Origin: DAOMFB01 sp963801475
GTDB taxonomy: Bacteria; Acidobacteriota; Thermoanaerobaculia; UBA5066
Assembly (NCBI GenBank): GCA_963801475.1
Contig: CAWDEX010000001.1
Location: 1,302,001-1,366,000, forward strand
Reading direction: 5' to 3'
Length of the DNA: 64,000 nt
Position 1 is the first letter of the stretch; each line of letters starts with the position of its first letter. Made by a program: the position numbers and the translations under genes. Positions 47,228 to 56,425 of the stretch are shown here, piece after piece. The notes under the pieces were generated by a model. That model was not told the origin of the DNA and ran no database searches. It was given only the letters and a program-made list of their open reading frames with translations.

Positions 47228-48072
47228 GGGTCGTCGCGGAAGGACGCGAGGCCCGGCGCCTGCGGTGGGAGCTCCGGGGATCCGTCGGCCTCGTCCCGAC
47301 GATGGGAGCCCTGCACGACGGACATCTGTCGCTCGTGCGGGCGGCCCGGGCCGGGAACGACGCGGTCGCGGCGAGCATTTTCGTCAACCCCACGCAGTTC
47401 GGTCCGGGGGAGGATCTCGCGAGGTACCCGCGGGACCTCGCGGGAGATCTCGCGCGGCTCGAAGCGGAAGGCGTCGACCTCGTCTTCGCGCCCGAGGCCG
47501 GTTCCGTCTACCCGCCCGGATTCCAGACGTGGGTCGCCCCGGGGCCGCTCGCCGAGCCGCTCGAGGGGGCGCGGCGCCCGGGGCACTTTCGCGGCGTCCT
47601 GACCGTGGTGGCGAAACTCTTCCACGTGATCGGGCCCGACCGCGCGTACTTCGGCCAGAAGGACGCGCAGCAGGCGATCCTCATCCGCCGGATGGCGGCG
47701 GACCTCGACTTCTCCGTCGGGATCGTGGTCTGCCCGATCGTCCGCGACCGGGACGGCCTGGCCCTGAGCAGCCGGAACGACTACCTCACGCCCGAGGAGC
47801 GGCGCGCCGCGCCGGTCCTCTACCGCTCCCTTCGAGCCGTTTTGGCGGCGTGGGACGCCGGCGAACGCCGGGGCGAGCGCCTTTGCGAGACCGCGCGCGC
47901 GGTTCTCGCCGCGGAGCCGCTCGCGGCCCCGGATTACGTCTCGGCGGCCGATCCGGAGACGCTGGCCGAGATCGGGACGGCCACCGGCCGGGCGCTCGTC
48001 TCGATGGCGGTCCGGTTCGGAACGACCCGGCTTCTCGACAACATCCTCCTCCCCGAGGGGAGCGAACTCTGA
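47224..48072 (+). CDS. panC: Pantoate--beta-alanine ligase (pantothenate synthetase)
   Basis: 282 residues from ATG 47224 (ATGA overlap with panE). It condenses pantoate with beta-alanine using ATP. Motifs: PTMGALHDGHLSL (HxGH nucleotide motif), SIFVNPTQFGPGEDL, FGQKDAQQ and the KMSKS-like segment LSSRNDYL. The pantoate is supplied by the upstream pair. Confidence 0.96.
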   Translation: MRVVAEGREARRLRWELRGSVGLVPTMGALHDGHLSLVRAARAGNDAVAASIFVNPTQFGPGEDLARYPRDLAGDLARLEAEGVDLVFAPEAGSVYPPGFQTWVAPGPLAEPLEGARRPGHFRGVLTVVAKLFHVIGPDRAYFGQKDAQQAILIRRMAADLDFSVGIVVCPIVRDRDGLALSSRNDYLTPEERRAAPVLYRSLRAVLAAWDAGERRGERLCETARAVLAAEPLAAPDYVSAADPETLAEIGTATGRALVSMAVRFGTTRLLDNILLPEGSEL

Positions 48073-48085
48073 AGCGGAGGACGTG

Positions 48086-48850
48086 ATGCTTCTCGCGGTC
48101 GACATCGGCAACACGACGATCACGCTCGGCCTGTACGACGGGGAGACGCCGGGACCGCGGTGGCGGCTCGAGACGGTCCGGTCGCGCCTTCCGGACGAGT
48201 ACGGCCTGACCCTCCTCGCGCTCCTCGCGAACGCGGGCCTCTCGAAGGGAGACGTCTCGGCGGCCGCCCTGTCTTCCGTCGTCCCGCCCCTGACGAGTAC
48301 CTGGGTCGAGGTCTTTCGCCGGCTGCTCGGCGTCGAGCCGCTCGTGGTCGAAACGGGCGTCAAGACGGGGATCCGGGTCCTCTACGACGACCCGAAGCAG
48401 GTCGGCGCCGACCGGATCGTGAATGCCGCCGCCGTCAAGTCGCTCTGGGGAGGCCCGGCCTGCATCGTCGACTTCGGCACCGGGACGACGTTCGACGCGC
48501 TCTCCGCACGGGGCGAATACCTGGGAGGGGCGATCGCGCCGGGGATCGGCATCGCGGCAGAAGCCCTCCACGTCCGGGCGGCCAAGCTTCCGCGGGTCGA
48601 TCTCGTGAGGCCTCCTTTCGCCATCGGGCGGAACACCGAGCACGCGCTGCAGTCGGGGCTCCTTTTCGGCTACGTCGGTCTCGTGGAAGGAATGGTCTCG
48701 CGGTTTCGCGCCGAGCTCGGGCCGGAGACCAAGGTGATCGCGACGGGAGGGTACGGCGAGCTGGTCGCCCGGGAGACGCCGGTCCTTCCGGTCGTCGCGC
48801 CGTGGCTGACCCTCGACGGCCTCCGGATCATCCATGCCCTGAACGACTGA
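48086..48850 (+). CDS. coaX: Type III pantothenate kinase
   Basis: 254 residues from ATG 48086, five bases after GGAGG; a GTG three bases upstream is too close to that site. It phosphorylates pantothenate, the first CoA-specific step. ASKHA motifs: DIGNTTITLGLYDG (5-18), GADRIVNAAA, DFGTGTTFDAL and GGAIAPGIGI. It ends the pantothenate cluster. The next CoA gene (coaBC) lies on the opposite strand beyond ppk1. Confidence 0.95.
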   Translation: MLLAVDIGNTTITLGLYDGETPGPRWRLETVRSRLPDEYGLTLLALLANAGLSKGDVSAAALSSVVPPLTSTWVEVFRRLLGVEPLVVETGVKTGIRVLYDDPKQVGADRIVNAAAVKSLWGGPACIVDFGTGTTFDALSARGEYLGGAIAPGIGIAAEALHVRAAKLPRVDLVRPPFAIGRNTEHALQSGLLFGYVGLVEGMVSRFRAELGPETKVIATGGYGELVARETPVLPVVAPWLTLDGLRIIHALND

Positions 48851-48927
48851 GGGCGAGCGCCGGGCCGGCGGGCCATGAGCACCCTCGGGGCTCCGGAGAG
48901 GGCGCGAGGGCGAAATTCCAGTTTCTC

Positions 48928-48933
48928 GTATAG
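48928..48933 (+). promoter_or_regulatory. -10-like TATAGT of ppk1
   Basis: TATAGT is the best -10 in the 152-base gap between coaX and ppk1. It would leave a leader of about 65 bases containing the 12-base palindrome CCCTCCGGAGGG (48970-48981). No Pho-box-like repeats were found here. Confidence 0.35.
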
Positions 48934-49002
48934 TCGGCTTCGCAGAGGACGTCCCCGTGAGCCGATGAGCCCTCCGGAGGGGCACCGGCGGAGGGTCGAC
49001 AG

Positions 49003-51150
49003 ATGACCGACGCGCGGAAGGAAGTTCCGGAACCCGGCACGCCGGAACTCTTCTTCAATCGGGAGCTGAGCTGGCTCGCCTTCGCCCGGCGCGTGCTCGC
49101 GCTCGTCGAGGACCCCGGTCTGCCGCTGCTCGAGCGGGTCAAGTTCGCGGGAATCATGGGGATGCTTCACGACGAGTTCTTCATGAAGCGGATCGGGGGC
49201 CTCAAGCGCCAGCTCAAGTCGGGACGGGAGCACCGTTCTCTCGACGGACGAACGGCCGACGAGGAGCTGCGGGAGTGCCGCGCCGAGATCCGGCGGCAGA
49301 TCGACTCCCTCTCCCGCGTTCTCAACCAGGAGATCCGGCCCGCTCTCGCGGGAGAGGGCCTCGGCATCCTCGACTATCGTGATCTCACGCCGGCACAGCG
49401 GGAGAAGGTGGACGCCCACTTCGAGCGCTCCGTCCTTCCGATCCTCACGCCTCTCGCCGTGGACGCGGAGCATCCCTTTCCCTTCATCAGCGGCCTCGGC
49501 CTCAATCTCGCCGCCCGCGTGACCGTCCGCCGCCAGGAGCGCTTCGTCCGGATCAAGGTGCCGGCCAACCGCGGCCGGTGGGTGCCCGTCCCCGGGCGGG
49601 GATTCGTCCCCCTCGAGCAGGTCATCGCGGCCAACCTCGACCACGTGCTGCCGCACGAGAAGGTGAAGAGCGTCTCGTTCTTCCGGGTGACGCGCGGCAT
49701 GGAGGAAGAGGACCGGATGCGGCGGGGCGAGAACGACCTCTCGCAGCTCGTTCCGGGCAGCATCATCAGCCTCGTCACCGACGAGCTGAAGGCCCGGCGA
49801 TTCGCCGGCGTCGTGCGTCTCGAGGTCTCTCCCGACATGCCGCCCGGACAGCGCGACTGGCTGGCCGGGCAGCTCGGCGCCGTGTCCGAGGACGTCTATG
49901 CCCTGGAACACGTCCTCGGCCTTTCGGATCTCCTCTCCTTTCACGTCGAGCGGCGCCCCGAGCTGCGCGACCGGCCTCACGTCCCGGCCACCCACCCACG
50001 CCTCAAGAAGATCAGCGACGCCGAGACGTTCTTTTCCGAGGTCCGACGCGGCGACCTGCTCCTTCACCACCCCTACCACAGCTTCGACACGTCGGTCCTG
50101 CGCTTCCTCGAACTGGCTGCCGTCGATCCACGGGTCCTCGCGATCAAGCTGACGATCTACCGCACGGCGAGCGAGTCGCCGATCGTCCGGGCGCTCGCCG
50201 ACGCGGCCCGGGCGGGAAAGCAGGTGGCCGTGCTCGTCGAGATCACGGCTCGCTTCGACGAGGCTCCGAACATCGCCTGGGGCCGGCTCCTCGAGAGGGA
50301 AGGAGCGCATGTGGCCTACGGAGTGGAGCGGCTCAAGACCCACGTCAAGCTCGCCCTCGTCGTGCGCGAGGAGGAGGACGGCCTTCGCCGCTACGTCCAC
50401 GTCGGGACCGGCAACTACCACACCGGCACGGCCCGGATCTACGAGGACCTCGGCCTCCTGAGTTGCGAACCCGATCTGGCGGCCGACGTCGCTGCGGTCT
50501 TCAATGAGCTGACCGGGTCCGCGAAGATCGGGACCTACCGGCGAATGATCGTCGCGCCGGAAGCGATGCGCGACCGGTTCGTGGAGCTGATCCGGCGCGA
50601 GGCCGTGCATGCCGGCGAGGGGCGGCCGAGCGGCATCCGGGCCAAGATGAACCAGCTCCAGGATCCCATCGTCATCCGGGAGCTGTACCGGGCGAGCCAG
50701 GCCGGCGTGCCGATTTCTCTCAACGTACGCGGCCTCTGCTGCCTGAAGCCCGGCGTCCCCGGCCTCTCCGGGACGATCCGGGTCTTCTCGGTGCTGGGGC
50801 GGTTCCTGGAGCACGGGCGGATCTACCGATTCGAGAACGGCGGCTCTCCCGAGTTCCTCATCGGCTCGGCCGACTGGATGCGGCGCAACCTCGATCGCCG
50901 CGTCGAGACGATCGCCCCGGTCGCCGACCCGGCCCTGAAGGCCGAGCTGACCGCCATTCTCGACGTCTACGAGAACGACAACTGCATGGCCTGGGACCTC
51001 CAGCCGGACGGCAGCTGGATCCGGCGCCAGCCCCGGGACGGGGCGCCGCTGCGGGCGTCGCAGGAAGTCTTCATGGCGCTGGCGGCCGGGAGGCCGGCGG
51101 GCGAGACACCGGTCGCCGACGAGGTGCCCGTCCTCACGGCCGCTTCCTAG
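49003..51150 (+). CDS. ppk1: Polyphosphate kinase 1
   Basis: 715 residues, normal PPK1 length. It reversibly polymerises the gamma phosphate of ATP into polyphosphate. Domain signs: N-terminal FFNRELSWLAFARRVL, head domain RIGGLKRQL, and the catalytic phospholipase-D-like halves with autophosphorylated His in YVHVGTGNYHTGTAR and the second His in FLEHGRIYRFENGG. ATG 49003 follows GGAGGGTCGACAG. It lies between coaX and coaBC rather than with pst/pho, although phosphate storage fits the Pho genes downstream. Confidence 0.96.
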   Translation: MTDARKEVPEPGTPELFFNRELSWLAFARRVLALVEDPGLPLLERVKFAGIMGMLHDEFFMKRIGGLKRQLKSGREHRSLDGRTADEELRECRAEIRRQIDSLSRVLNQEIRPALAGEGLGILDYRDLTPAQREKVDAHFERSVLPILTPLAVDAEHPFPFISGLGLNLAARVTVRRQERFVRIKVPANRGRWVPVPGRGFVPLEQVIAANLDHVLPHEKVKSVSFFRVTRGMEEEDRMRRGENDLSQLVPGSIISLVTDELKARRFAGVVRLEVSPDMPPGQRDWLAGQLGAVSEDVYALEHVLGLSDLLSFHVERRPELRDRPHVPATHPRLKKISDAETFFSEVRRGDLLLHHPYHSFDTSVLRFLELAAVDPRVLAIKLTIYRTASESPIVRALADAARAGKQVAVLVEITARFDEAPNIAWGRLLEREGAHVAYGVERLKTHVKLALVVREEEDGLRRYVHVGTGNYHTGTARIYEDLGLLSCEPDLAADVAAVFNELTGSAKIGTYRRMIVAPEAMRDRFVELIRREAVHAGEGRPSGIRAKMNQLQDPIVIRELYRASQAGVPISLNVRGLCCLKPGVPGLSGTIRVFSVLGRFLEHGRIYRFENGGSPEFLIGSADWMRRNLDRRVETIAPVADPALKAELTAILDVYENDNCMAWDLQPDGSWIRRQPRDGAPLRASQEVFMALAAGRPAGETPVADEVPVLTAAS

Positions 51151-51170
51151 GCGGCGTCGGAACCGCCGCC
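51150..51170. terminator. Weak hairpin between convergent ppk1 and coaBC
   Basis: GGCGGCG (51150-51156) pairs with CGCCGCC (51164-51170) around a seven-base loop. There is no T-run on either side, so it is a poor intrinsic terminator but is placed where one is needed. Confidence 0.3.
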
Positions 51171-51193
51171 GGTCGAGGGCCCGCGACGCGTGC

Positions 51194-52411
51194 TCATGCC
51201 CTATTGCCTCCGAGGAGCCGGATGACGCGGTCGAGAACGGCCGCCGCCACGTCGTCCTTCGACATCAGGGAGAGCTTCTCGGCCGCCGATGCGTCGACGA
51301 GGACGACGTGGTTCGTCGCCACCTCGAAGCCGGCGCCGGGCACGGTCACGTCGTTGGCGACGACGAGGTCGAGCCCCTTGGTCGCGAGTTTCTTCCGCGC
51401 CTCGGCGACGGGGTCTCCCGTCTCCGCCGCAAAGCCGACGAGAACGCGCGGCCGCCTCGACCTCTTCCGACGCACGCCGACCTCGGCGAGGATGTCGGCG
51501 GTCGGCGTCAGCTCGAGCATGAGTCGCGGCGCCCGGCCCTTCTTGAGCTTCTCGGGGGCGGGCTTCGTCGGCGTGAAATCGGCCACGGCGGCCGCCATGA
51601 CGAGGACGTCGGCCTTCGCCGAGGTGGCGAGGACGGCTCCGCGCATCTCGAACGCGGTCGCCACGTCGATCCGCTCGGCGCCCGCCGGCGTCGCGAGGTG
51701 GGTCGGTCCGGCGACGAGGACCACGCGGGCCCCGCGGTCGAGGGCGGCGCGCGCGATCGCGAAGCCCTGCCGGCCGGAAGAGCGGTTTCCGACGAAGCGG
51801 ACCGGGTCGATCGGCTCCTGTGTCGGTCCGGCGCTGACGACGACGGTCCGTCCCGCGAGCGCCCCCGGCGCCCCGAGGAGCGTCCGCAGACGCTCGACGA
51901 TCTCCGGCGGCTCGGCGAGGCGCCCCGGGCCGGAGAGGCCGCTCGCCATCCGCCCTTCGGCGGGCCCGATGAAGCGTGCGCCGCGGCTCCTCAGCGTCTC
52001 GACGTTGGCCTTCGTGGCCGCGTGCTCCCACATCCCGGCGTCCATCGCGGGGCAGAGGACGAGGGGGCACCGGGCCGCGAGGGCCGAAACCGTCAGGAGG
52101 TCGTCCGCGAGGCCGTGGGCCAGCTTCGCGATCAGGTCGGCGGTGGCGGGGGCGATCAGGAGGAGGTCGGCCTCGTGCCCGAGCGACACGTGGAGGACGT
52201 GGGCCTCCTCGCTCCAGAGGTCGGCCGAAGCCGTCCGGCCTGTGACCGACCGGAACGTGAGGGTGGAGACGAACTTCGTGGCGGCGGCGGTCAGGACCGA
52301 GTCCACCAGCGCCCCCTCCTGGGTGAGACGGCTCGCGAGATCGGCGGCCTTGTAGGCGGCGACGGAGCCGCCGACGCCGAGGAGGATCCGTTTTCCCGAA
52401 AGGGAAGACAT
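51194..52411 (-). CDS. coaBC: Bifunctional phosphopantothenoylcysteine decarboxylase/phosphopantothenate--cysteine ligase
   Basis: 405 residues. The N-terminal flavoprotein half (CoaC) has GVGGSVAAYKA, HVSLGHEADLLLIAPATAD-IAK and the PAMDAGMWEH active-site loop. The C-terminal half (CoaB) has VVVSAGPTQEPIDPVRFVGNRSSGRQG, AAAVADFTP and NDVTVPGAGF. It makes 4-phosphopantothenoylcysteine from CTP and decarboxylates it, the next CoA steps after coaX. A TTAAAA hexamer lies eight bases before ATG 52411. Convergent with ppk1. Confidence 0.96.
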   Translation of the reverse strand: MSSLSGKRILLGVGGSVAAYKAADLASRLTQEGALVDSVLTAAATKFVSTLTFRSVTGRTASADLWSEEAHVLHVSLGHEADLLLIAPATADLIAKLAHGLADDLLTVSALAARCPLVLCPAMDAGMWEHAATKANVETLRSRGARFIGPAEGRMASGLSGPGRLAEPPEIVERLRTLLGAPGALAGRTVVVSAGPTQEPIDPVRFVGNRSSGRQGFAIARAALDRGARVVLVAGPTHLATPAGAERIDVATAFEMRGAVLATSAKADVLVMAAAVADFTPTKPAPEKLKKGRAPRLMLELTPTADILAEVGVRRKRSRRPRVLVGFAAETGDPVAEARKKLATKGLDLVVANDVTVPGAGFEVATNHVVLVDASAAEKLSLMSKDDVAAAVLDRVIRLLGGNRA

Positions 52412-53084
52412 TCCGCCTGTTTTAACACGTCGGGCTCCTTCAAGGCTCTCACCGGCCCTCGACGGGAACGTCGCACGGCCCGCCTGGCTCCGGGCAGCCC
52501 GTGGAGCACACCGGAGGCTCTCGACTGGGTGCGAATCGACGCCTTCGCGGACGGCGTTAGAAACCGGCGCCGGAACCTCGTTCTTTCGCGCTCTTCATAC
52601 GGTTCCCACGGCCAGGGCATAGCTTTCGATCGGAGGCCGTCCCATGATGAACGCCACACACGGACGTGCACGGAAAGCGAACCAAAGAGGAGTGAAGCGA
52701 ACGCCGTCGCACCCGACGCGCGTTCTCGGCCGTGATTTCGGTATCGGGGAAGCGGCGGAATGTCAATGCATGACCCGCGCCCGCTGCGCTTCCGGGAGGG
52801 ACTGCGACAAGGGAGACGGCCCGCTCATCGCCTCTGAGGGGGCGTATCGCCGAGAGATTTCAGCCTTGACTGGTTCGTTCGACCGATTGCCCCGGGAATC
52901 GGCCGACTTTCTGGAGCGGATGGTGGAACGGAAGAAGATCGTCCGGGAACGGACGCTCGGCCGTCTCCTTTGAAGCCCGCGGGACCCGTGCCGCGACACG
53001 GGCCCGATGGAAGGCCCCCCATTCCGTTCTTACACGCTCTTAACACGCCTGAAGCAGGATCGACCTCCAAAGGGAGACCATGCG
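52412..53084. other. Gene-poor 673-base region between coaBC and the STAS gene
   Basis: This is the longest stretch without a confident gene. It has more mixed codon/base use than its surroundings. Contents: TTAAAA (52420-52425, minus) near coaBC; the doubtful ORF 52644-52973 with a GGAGG seven bases upstream; a hairpin CCCGTG/CACGGG (52985-52990 with 52997-53002); and a TTAACACG octamer seen twice (52422-52429 and 53040-53047), with CTTACACG nearby at 53029-53036. No RNA gene was recognised. Confidence 0.5.
52644..52973 (+). CDS. Doubtful small ORF, unknown
   Basis: 109 codons from ATG 52644, seven bases after GGAGG. The first half is basic and Cys-containing with codon use unlike neighbouring genes. 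The last 40 residues (…FDRLPRESADFLERMVERKK…) look like an amphipathic helix. A shorter form could start at ATG 52770. I recognise no family. It precedes a STAS/HATPase pair, so a small regulator is conceivable, but it may be non-coding. Confidence 0.25.
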   Translation: MMNATHGRARKANQRGVKRTPSHPTRVLGRDFGIGEAAECQCMTRARCASGRDCDKGDGPLIASEGAYRREISALTGSFDRLPRESADFLERMVERKKIVRERTLGRLL

Positions 53085-53429
53085 ATGAAGATGGAGGTTC
53101 TGGAGAAGGGGGAGTCGAACGTCTGGATCCGCCTCGAGGGACGGTTGGACCTCAAAGGGGTGGAGGAGGTTCAGCTCGGGTTCACGGTGAGAGCCTCGAG
53201 GTCGGAGAAGCCCGTCGTCGTAGATCTCCGGGACGTCACGTTCGTCGGCTCCCTCGGGATCGCTCTCTTCATAGAGGTTGCCCGGAAGCTCCAGCTCCGC
53301 CATTCGCGGCTCGTCCTGTTCGGGGCGAAGCCGCACATCGACGATATTCTCCGGACGGCGGGGGTGAACGAGATCGTCGAGTTGATGGAGACCGAGGACC
53401 AGGCACGCGCCGCGGTCCCGGCCGCCTGA
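53085..53429 (+). CDS. STAS-domain anti-sigma factor antagonist (RsbV/SpoIIAA-like)
   Basis: 114 residues from ATG 53085, with GGGAG nine bases upstream. The whole protein is a STAS domain: VVVDLRDVTFVGSLGIALFIEVARKL, in which the Ser of GSLG takes the place of the phosphorylatable Ser in SpoIIAA-type antagonists, then RLVLFGAKPHIDDILRTAGVNEIVEL. It should release a target, often a sigma factor, by binding the anti-sigma kinase encoded next. No sigma factor gene is nearby. Confidence 0.88.
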   Translation: MKMEVLEKGESNVWIRLEGRLDLKGVEEVQLGFTVRASRSEKPVVVDLRDVTFVGSLGIALFIEVARKLQLRHSRLVLFGAKPHIDDILRTAGVNEIVELMETEDQARAAVPAA

Positions 53430-53446
53430 CGGGGGCCCGAGAGCTC

Positions 53447-53860
53447 GTGGTCGTGACCGCCTTCCGCCGGCTTCTCCCGGCGAGCCACCAGGCCGTCCTC
53501 GAGACCATCGACGACGCGTTGTCGTTCCTGTCCGGATGTGATCTGCCCCCCCGGGTGACCTACGCCGTGGATCTCGCCCTCGAGGAGCTTCTCTCGAACG
53601 TCTCCAAGTACGCCTACCCGAGCGGCGCCCCGGGGCTGATCGAGGTGACGATCGACGGGGGGCCGGAGGAAATCCGCCTCGAGGTGGCCGACTGGGGGGT
53701 CTCTTTCGATCCCACGACCATCCCGCCGCCGCCCCCGCCTGCGCTCGACGGGCCGCGCGGAGGACGTGGGCTCCACCTCGTCCGCAGCGTCGCCCGCTCC
53801 CTGCGCTACCGGCGCGACGGGAGCCGGAACGTCACGACCGTGACGTTCTTGCCGGGCTGA
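53447..53860 (+). CDS. Anti-sigma factor serine kinase (RsbW/SpoIIAB-like HATPase)
   Basis: 137 residues from GTG 53447 (GTG 53453 is an alternative; a CTG at 53426 overlapping the STAS stop would give a longer form). The GHKL ATPase boxes are LALEELLSNVSKYAY (N box with Glu and Asn), ADWGVSFDP (G1) and GGRGLHLVRSV (G2), preceded by a short regulatory helix. It would phosphorylate the upstream STAS protein and bind a sigma factor or other partner. A Pro run (PPPPPP) sits in the ATP-lid region, which is shorter than usual. Confidence 0.88.
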   Translation: MVVTAFRRLLPASHQAVLETIDDALSFLSGCDLPPRVTYAVDLALEELLSNVSKYAYPSGAPGLIEVTIDGGPEEIRLEVADWGVSFDPTTIPPPPPPALDGPRGGRGLHLVRSVARSLRYRRDGSRNVTTVTFLPG

Positions 53861-53918
53861 AGCCCGGGCGGGCGAAGGACCTTCACCGAACGTCGAGCAC
53901 CGGCCGTCGGCTTCCGGA

Positions 53919-54608
53919 TCAGGCTCCGGACGGACCGGCTGGAGGTCCCGCCCCCTTGAAGACGTGCTTGATGTTCTGCCCCTCGGCGACGTAGATGGTC
54001 TCCTCGGCGATGTTGGTGGAGAGATCGCCGACGCGCTCGAGGTTCTTCGAGATCCCCATGATCTCGATGCAGGTGGAGATGAGGGCCGGATTCTCGGCCA
54101 TGTAGGTGAGGAGCTCGCGGATGAGCGACTTGTTCTTCTCGTCGAGAAGGTCGTCGCGGCGGCAGACCTCGAGGGCCAGCCCGGAGTCCCTCCGGACGAA
54201 GGCGTCGAGGGAGTCGCGCAGCATTTCCTGGGCGATCTCGGCCATGTACGGGATGTCGATCCAGGGCTTGAAGGGCCTGACGTGCGACATCCGCTCGGCG
54301 GCCTCGGCAATGTTCACGGCGTGGTCTCCGATCCGCTCGAGGTCGGAGTTGATCTTGAGCCCGGCCACGAGGAGGCGGAGGTCGCTCGCCACGGGCTGCT
54401 GTGTCGCGAGGAGGTGGATCGTGTCCTCCTCGTTCTTCACCTCGAGCTCGTCGATCTTCCGGTCGGCCTCGATGACGCGGCGGGCTTTGGCCCCGTCCGC
54501 CTGGACGAGGGCCTCGATGGCGAGGCGGATCTGGTTCTCCACCTCGGCGCCCATTCCGATCAACTGGCGGCGGAGGTTCTCGATAAGCTCCGAAAAATGC
54601 TCTTTCAT
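53919..54608 (-). CDS. phoU: Phosphate signalling protein PhoU
   Basis: 229 residues, two PhoU helical repeats: RLLVAGLKINSDLERIGDHAVNIAE and a C-terminal ISKNLERVGDLSTNIAEETIY, each with the E-x-x-D metal-binding signature. PhoU links the Pst transporter to PhoR and damps the Pho response when phosphate is ample. ATG 54608 overlaps the phoR stop (ATGA). Last gene of the pst-pho operon; a Pro/Gly tail ends the protein. Confidence 0.95.
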   Translation of the reverse strand: MKEHFSELIENLRRQLIGMGAEVENQIRLAIEALVQADGAKARRVIEADRKIDELEVKNEEDTIHLLATQQPVASDLRLLVAGLKINSDLERIGDHAVNIAEAAERMSHVRPFKPWIDIPYMAEIAQEMLRDSLDAFVRRDSGLALEVCRRDDLLDEKNKSLIRELLTYMAENPALISTCIEIMGISKNLERVGDLSTNIAEETIYVAEGQNIKHVFKGAGPPAGPSGA

Positions 54609-56425
54609 GTCGTCTCCTGAACGGCGGCCACGTGCGGCACTGGGGTCGGAAGGGTCACGCTGAACCGGCTCCCCCGGCCCGGCTCCGAGTCGACGGCGAT
54701 CGACCCGTGATGAAGGATGAGAAGGTGTTTGACGATGGCGAGCCCCAGCCCCGTTCCGGGCACGGATTTCGCCCGCGACGGGTCGACCCGGTAGAAACGC
54801 TGGAAGATGTTCCCGAGCTCGGACCGCGGAATGCCGATGCCGCGATCGACGACGTGGACAACGGCGCGGGCCGGCTCTCCCGCCGCCGCGCCGAGCGGCT
54901 CCGCGAGGATGTCCACTCGACCGCCCGCTGGGGAGAACTTCACCGCGTTGTCGACGAGGTTCCGGAAGACCTGGGCGAGACGCCGCCGGTCCCCCGAGAC
55001 GGCGAGTCCCTCGGGCGCCTCGACCGCCACGATCACTCCGCGCGCGGCCGCGAAGGCGGCGAGGTCGTTTGCGACGCCGGTGAGCAGCGCCTTGACTGGA
55101 ATGGCCTCGGTGGCGATCGACACGGCGCCCGACTCGATCTGCGAAAGGTCGGTCAGGTCGGAAACGAGGTCCTGCATTTGCGCCGACTGGCGTTTCAGGA
55201 TGTCGAGAAGGCGCGCGATGTCGGAGGGGAGAGACTCCTCCACGGCCAAGGTCTCGACGGCCGCCCGGATCGCCGCCACGGGGGTCCGGAGCTCGTGCGA
55301 GACGTCCGAGACGAAGCGGCGCCGCATCGACTCGGTCCGTTCGTGCTCGGTCACGTCGCGGACCACGCCGACGGCGGCCGGCTCGCCCGTCTTCGCCGTG
55401 TGGGGGAGCGCACGGACCGTCACCTCGAGGACCCGTTCGGGGACGGTGTCGAAAGCAATTCGAAGGGCCTCGCTCGCGTGCGCCGCCGCCGTCGACGCCG
55501 CGCTCCCGGCCTCGAAGAGCTTCAGGATGGCCGGTTCCCGGACGAGGTCGACCAGCGCCCGGCGCGGGATGGCGGCAGGCGCCCGGAAGAGCGTCAGGGC
55601 CGACGGATTGGCGTCGAGGAGGTCGAGCGCCTCGTCGACGACGATGAGGCCGACCGGGACCTGTTCGAAGACGGTCCGCGCGAGGATGCGCGCCTTCTCG
55701 CTTCCGGCCCGCTCCGCGGCGACGAGCCGCGCGAAGCGGGCCAGGACGCCGAAGACCTCCTGGCTCTCCTCGGACGCCGCCGAGAGGAGTACCGGCGGCC
55801 GCCCCTCGGCCGCCTCGGAGATTCCCTGCTTCACTTTCCGGAACTCACGTCGCTGGCGGCGACGGACGGCCAGGAAGAGGACCGCGACGAGGAGGCCGGC
55901 GCCGAGCGAGACGCGGAAGACGGTCTGCCGGAACGGCGCCTCTTGCGCGTCGAGCACCTGCTGGCTGATGGCCAGCCTCACGAAGCCAGTCGGTGCGCTC
56001 TCGGGTCCCACGCGCCGGACCACGTAGACGAACGGAATGTCGACCGTGGCCGAGCTGCGTCGGTCGAAGCCCACGCCGGCCCGCCGCGCCTCGACGATCT
56101 CGGGACGGTGGCCGTGGTTCTCCATCGACGGCACCTTGTCGGGCGTCACATCGCTGTCGGCGAGGACGACTCCGTCGGGCGCGATCAGGGTGACCCGGGC
56201 CCCGGTCTGGCGGGCGACGGCGCGGACCTTCTCGTGGGCCCGGGCGTCCGGGAGGAAGTCGGCCGCGAACTCGACGGAGAGGTGGCCCAGTCGGTCCTCC
56301 AGGTCCCGGCGAGTCCGCCCGGCGACGGCGTCGTCGAGGACCCGGTCGAGGACGGCCGCAAAGAGGCTGCCGAGCACGAGGCCGGCCAGGACCGGAAGGA
56401 CGGCCCGCTTGAAGGCCCGGATCAT
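54605..56425 (-). CDS. phoR: Phosphate-regulon sensor histidine kinase PhoR
   Basis: 606 residues. Two membrane helices (about 8-28 and 168-187) flank a 140-residue periplasmic domain. A HAMP-like linker and PAS domain (about 245-355) follow. The HisKA phosphoacceptor is His377 in SDVSHELRTPVAA, then N box DNAVKFSP, G1 DRGIGIP and G2 GTGLGLA. The periplasmic domain is larger than in E. coli PhoR, which has almost none. ATGA overlap with phoB. Confidence 0.93.
   Translation of the reverse strand: MIRAFKRAVLPVLAGLVLGSLFAAVLDRVLDDAVAGRTRRDLEDRLGHLSVEFAADFLPDARAHEKVRAVARQTGARVTLIAPDGVVLADSDVTPDKVPSMENHGHRPEIVEARRAGVGFDRRSSATVDIPFVYVVRRVGPESAPTGFVRLAISQQVLDAQEAPFRQTVFRVSLGAGLLVAVLFLAVRRRQRREFRKVKQGISEAAEGRPPVLLSAASEESQEVFGVLARFARLVAAERAGSEKARILARTVFEQVPVGLIVVDEALDLLDANPSALTLFRAPAAIPRRALVDLVREPAILKLFEAGSAASTAAAHASEALRIAFDTVPERVLEVTVRALPHTAKTGEPAAVGVVRDVTEHERTESMRRRFVSDVSHELRTPVAAIRAAVETLAVEESLPSDIARLLDILKRQSAQMQDLVSDLTDLSQIESGAVSIATEAIPVKALLTGVANDLAAFAAARGVIVAVEAPEGLAVSGDRRRLAQVFRNLVDNAVKFSPAGGRVDILAEPLGAAAGEPARAVVHVVDRGIGIPRSELGNIFQRFYRVDPSRAKSVPGTGLGLAIVKHLLILHHGSIAVDSEPGRGSRFSVTLPTPVPHVAAVQETT

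Noticed and set aside
48970..48981. CCCTCCGGAGGG palindrome before ppk1 as an operator
   Set aside because: Short GC palindromes are expected by chance at this base composition and it has no second copy in the window.
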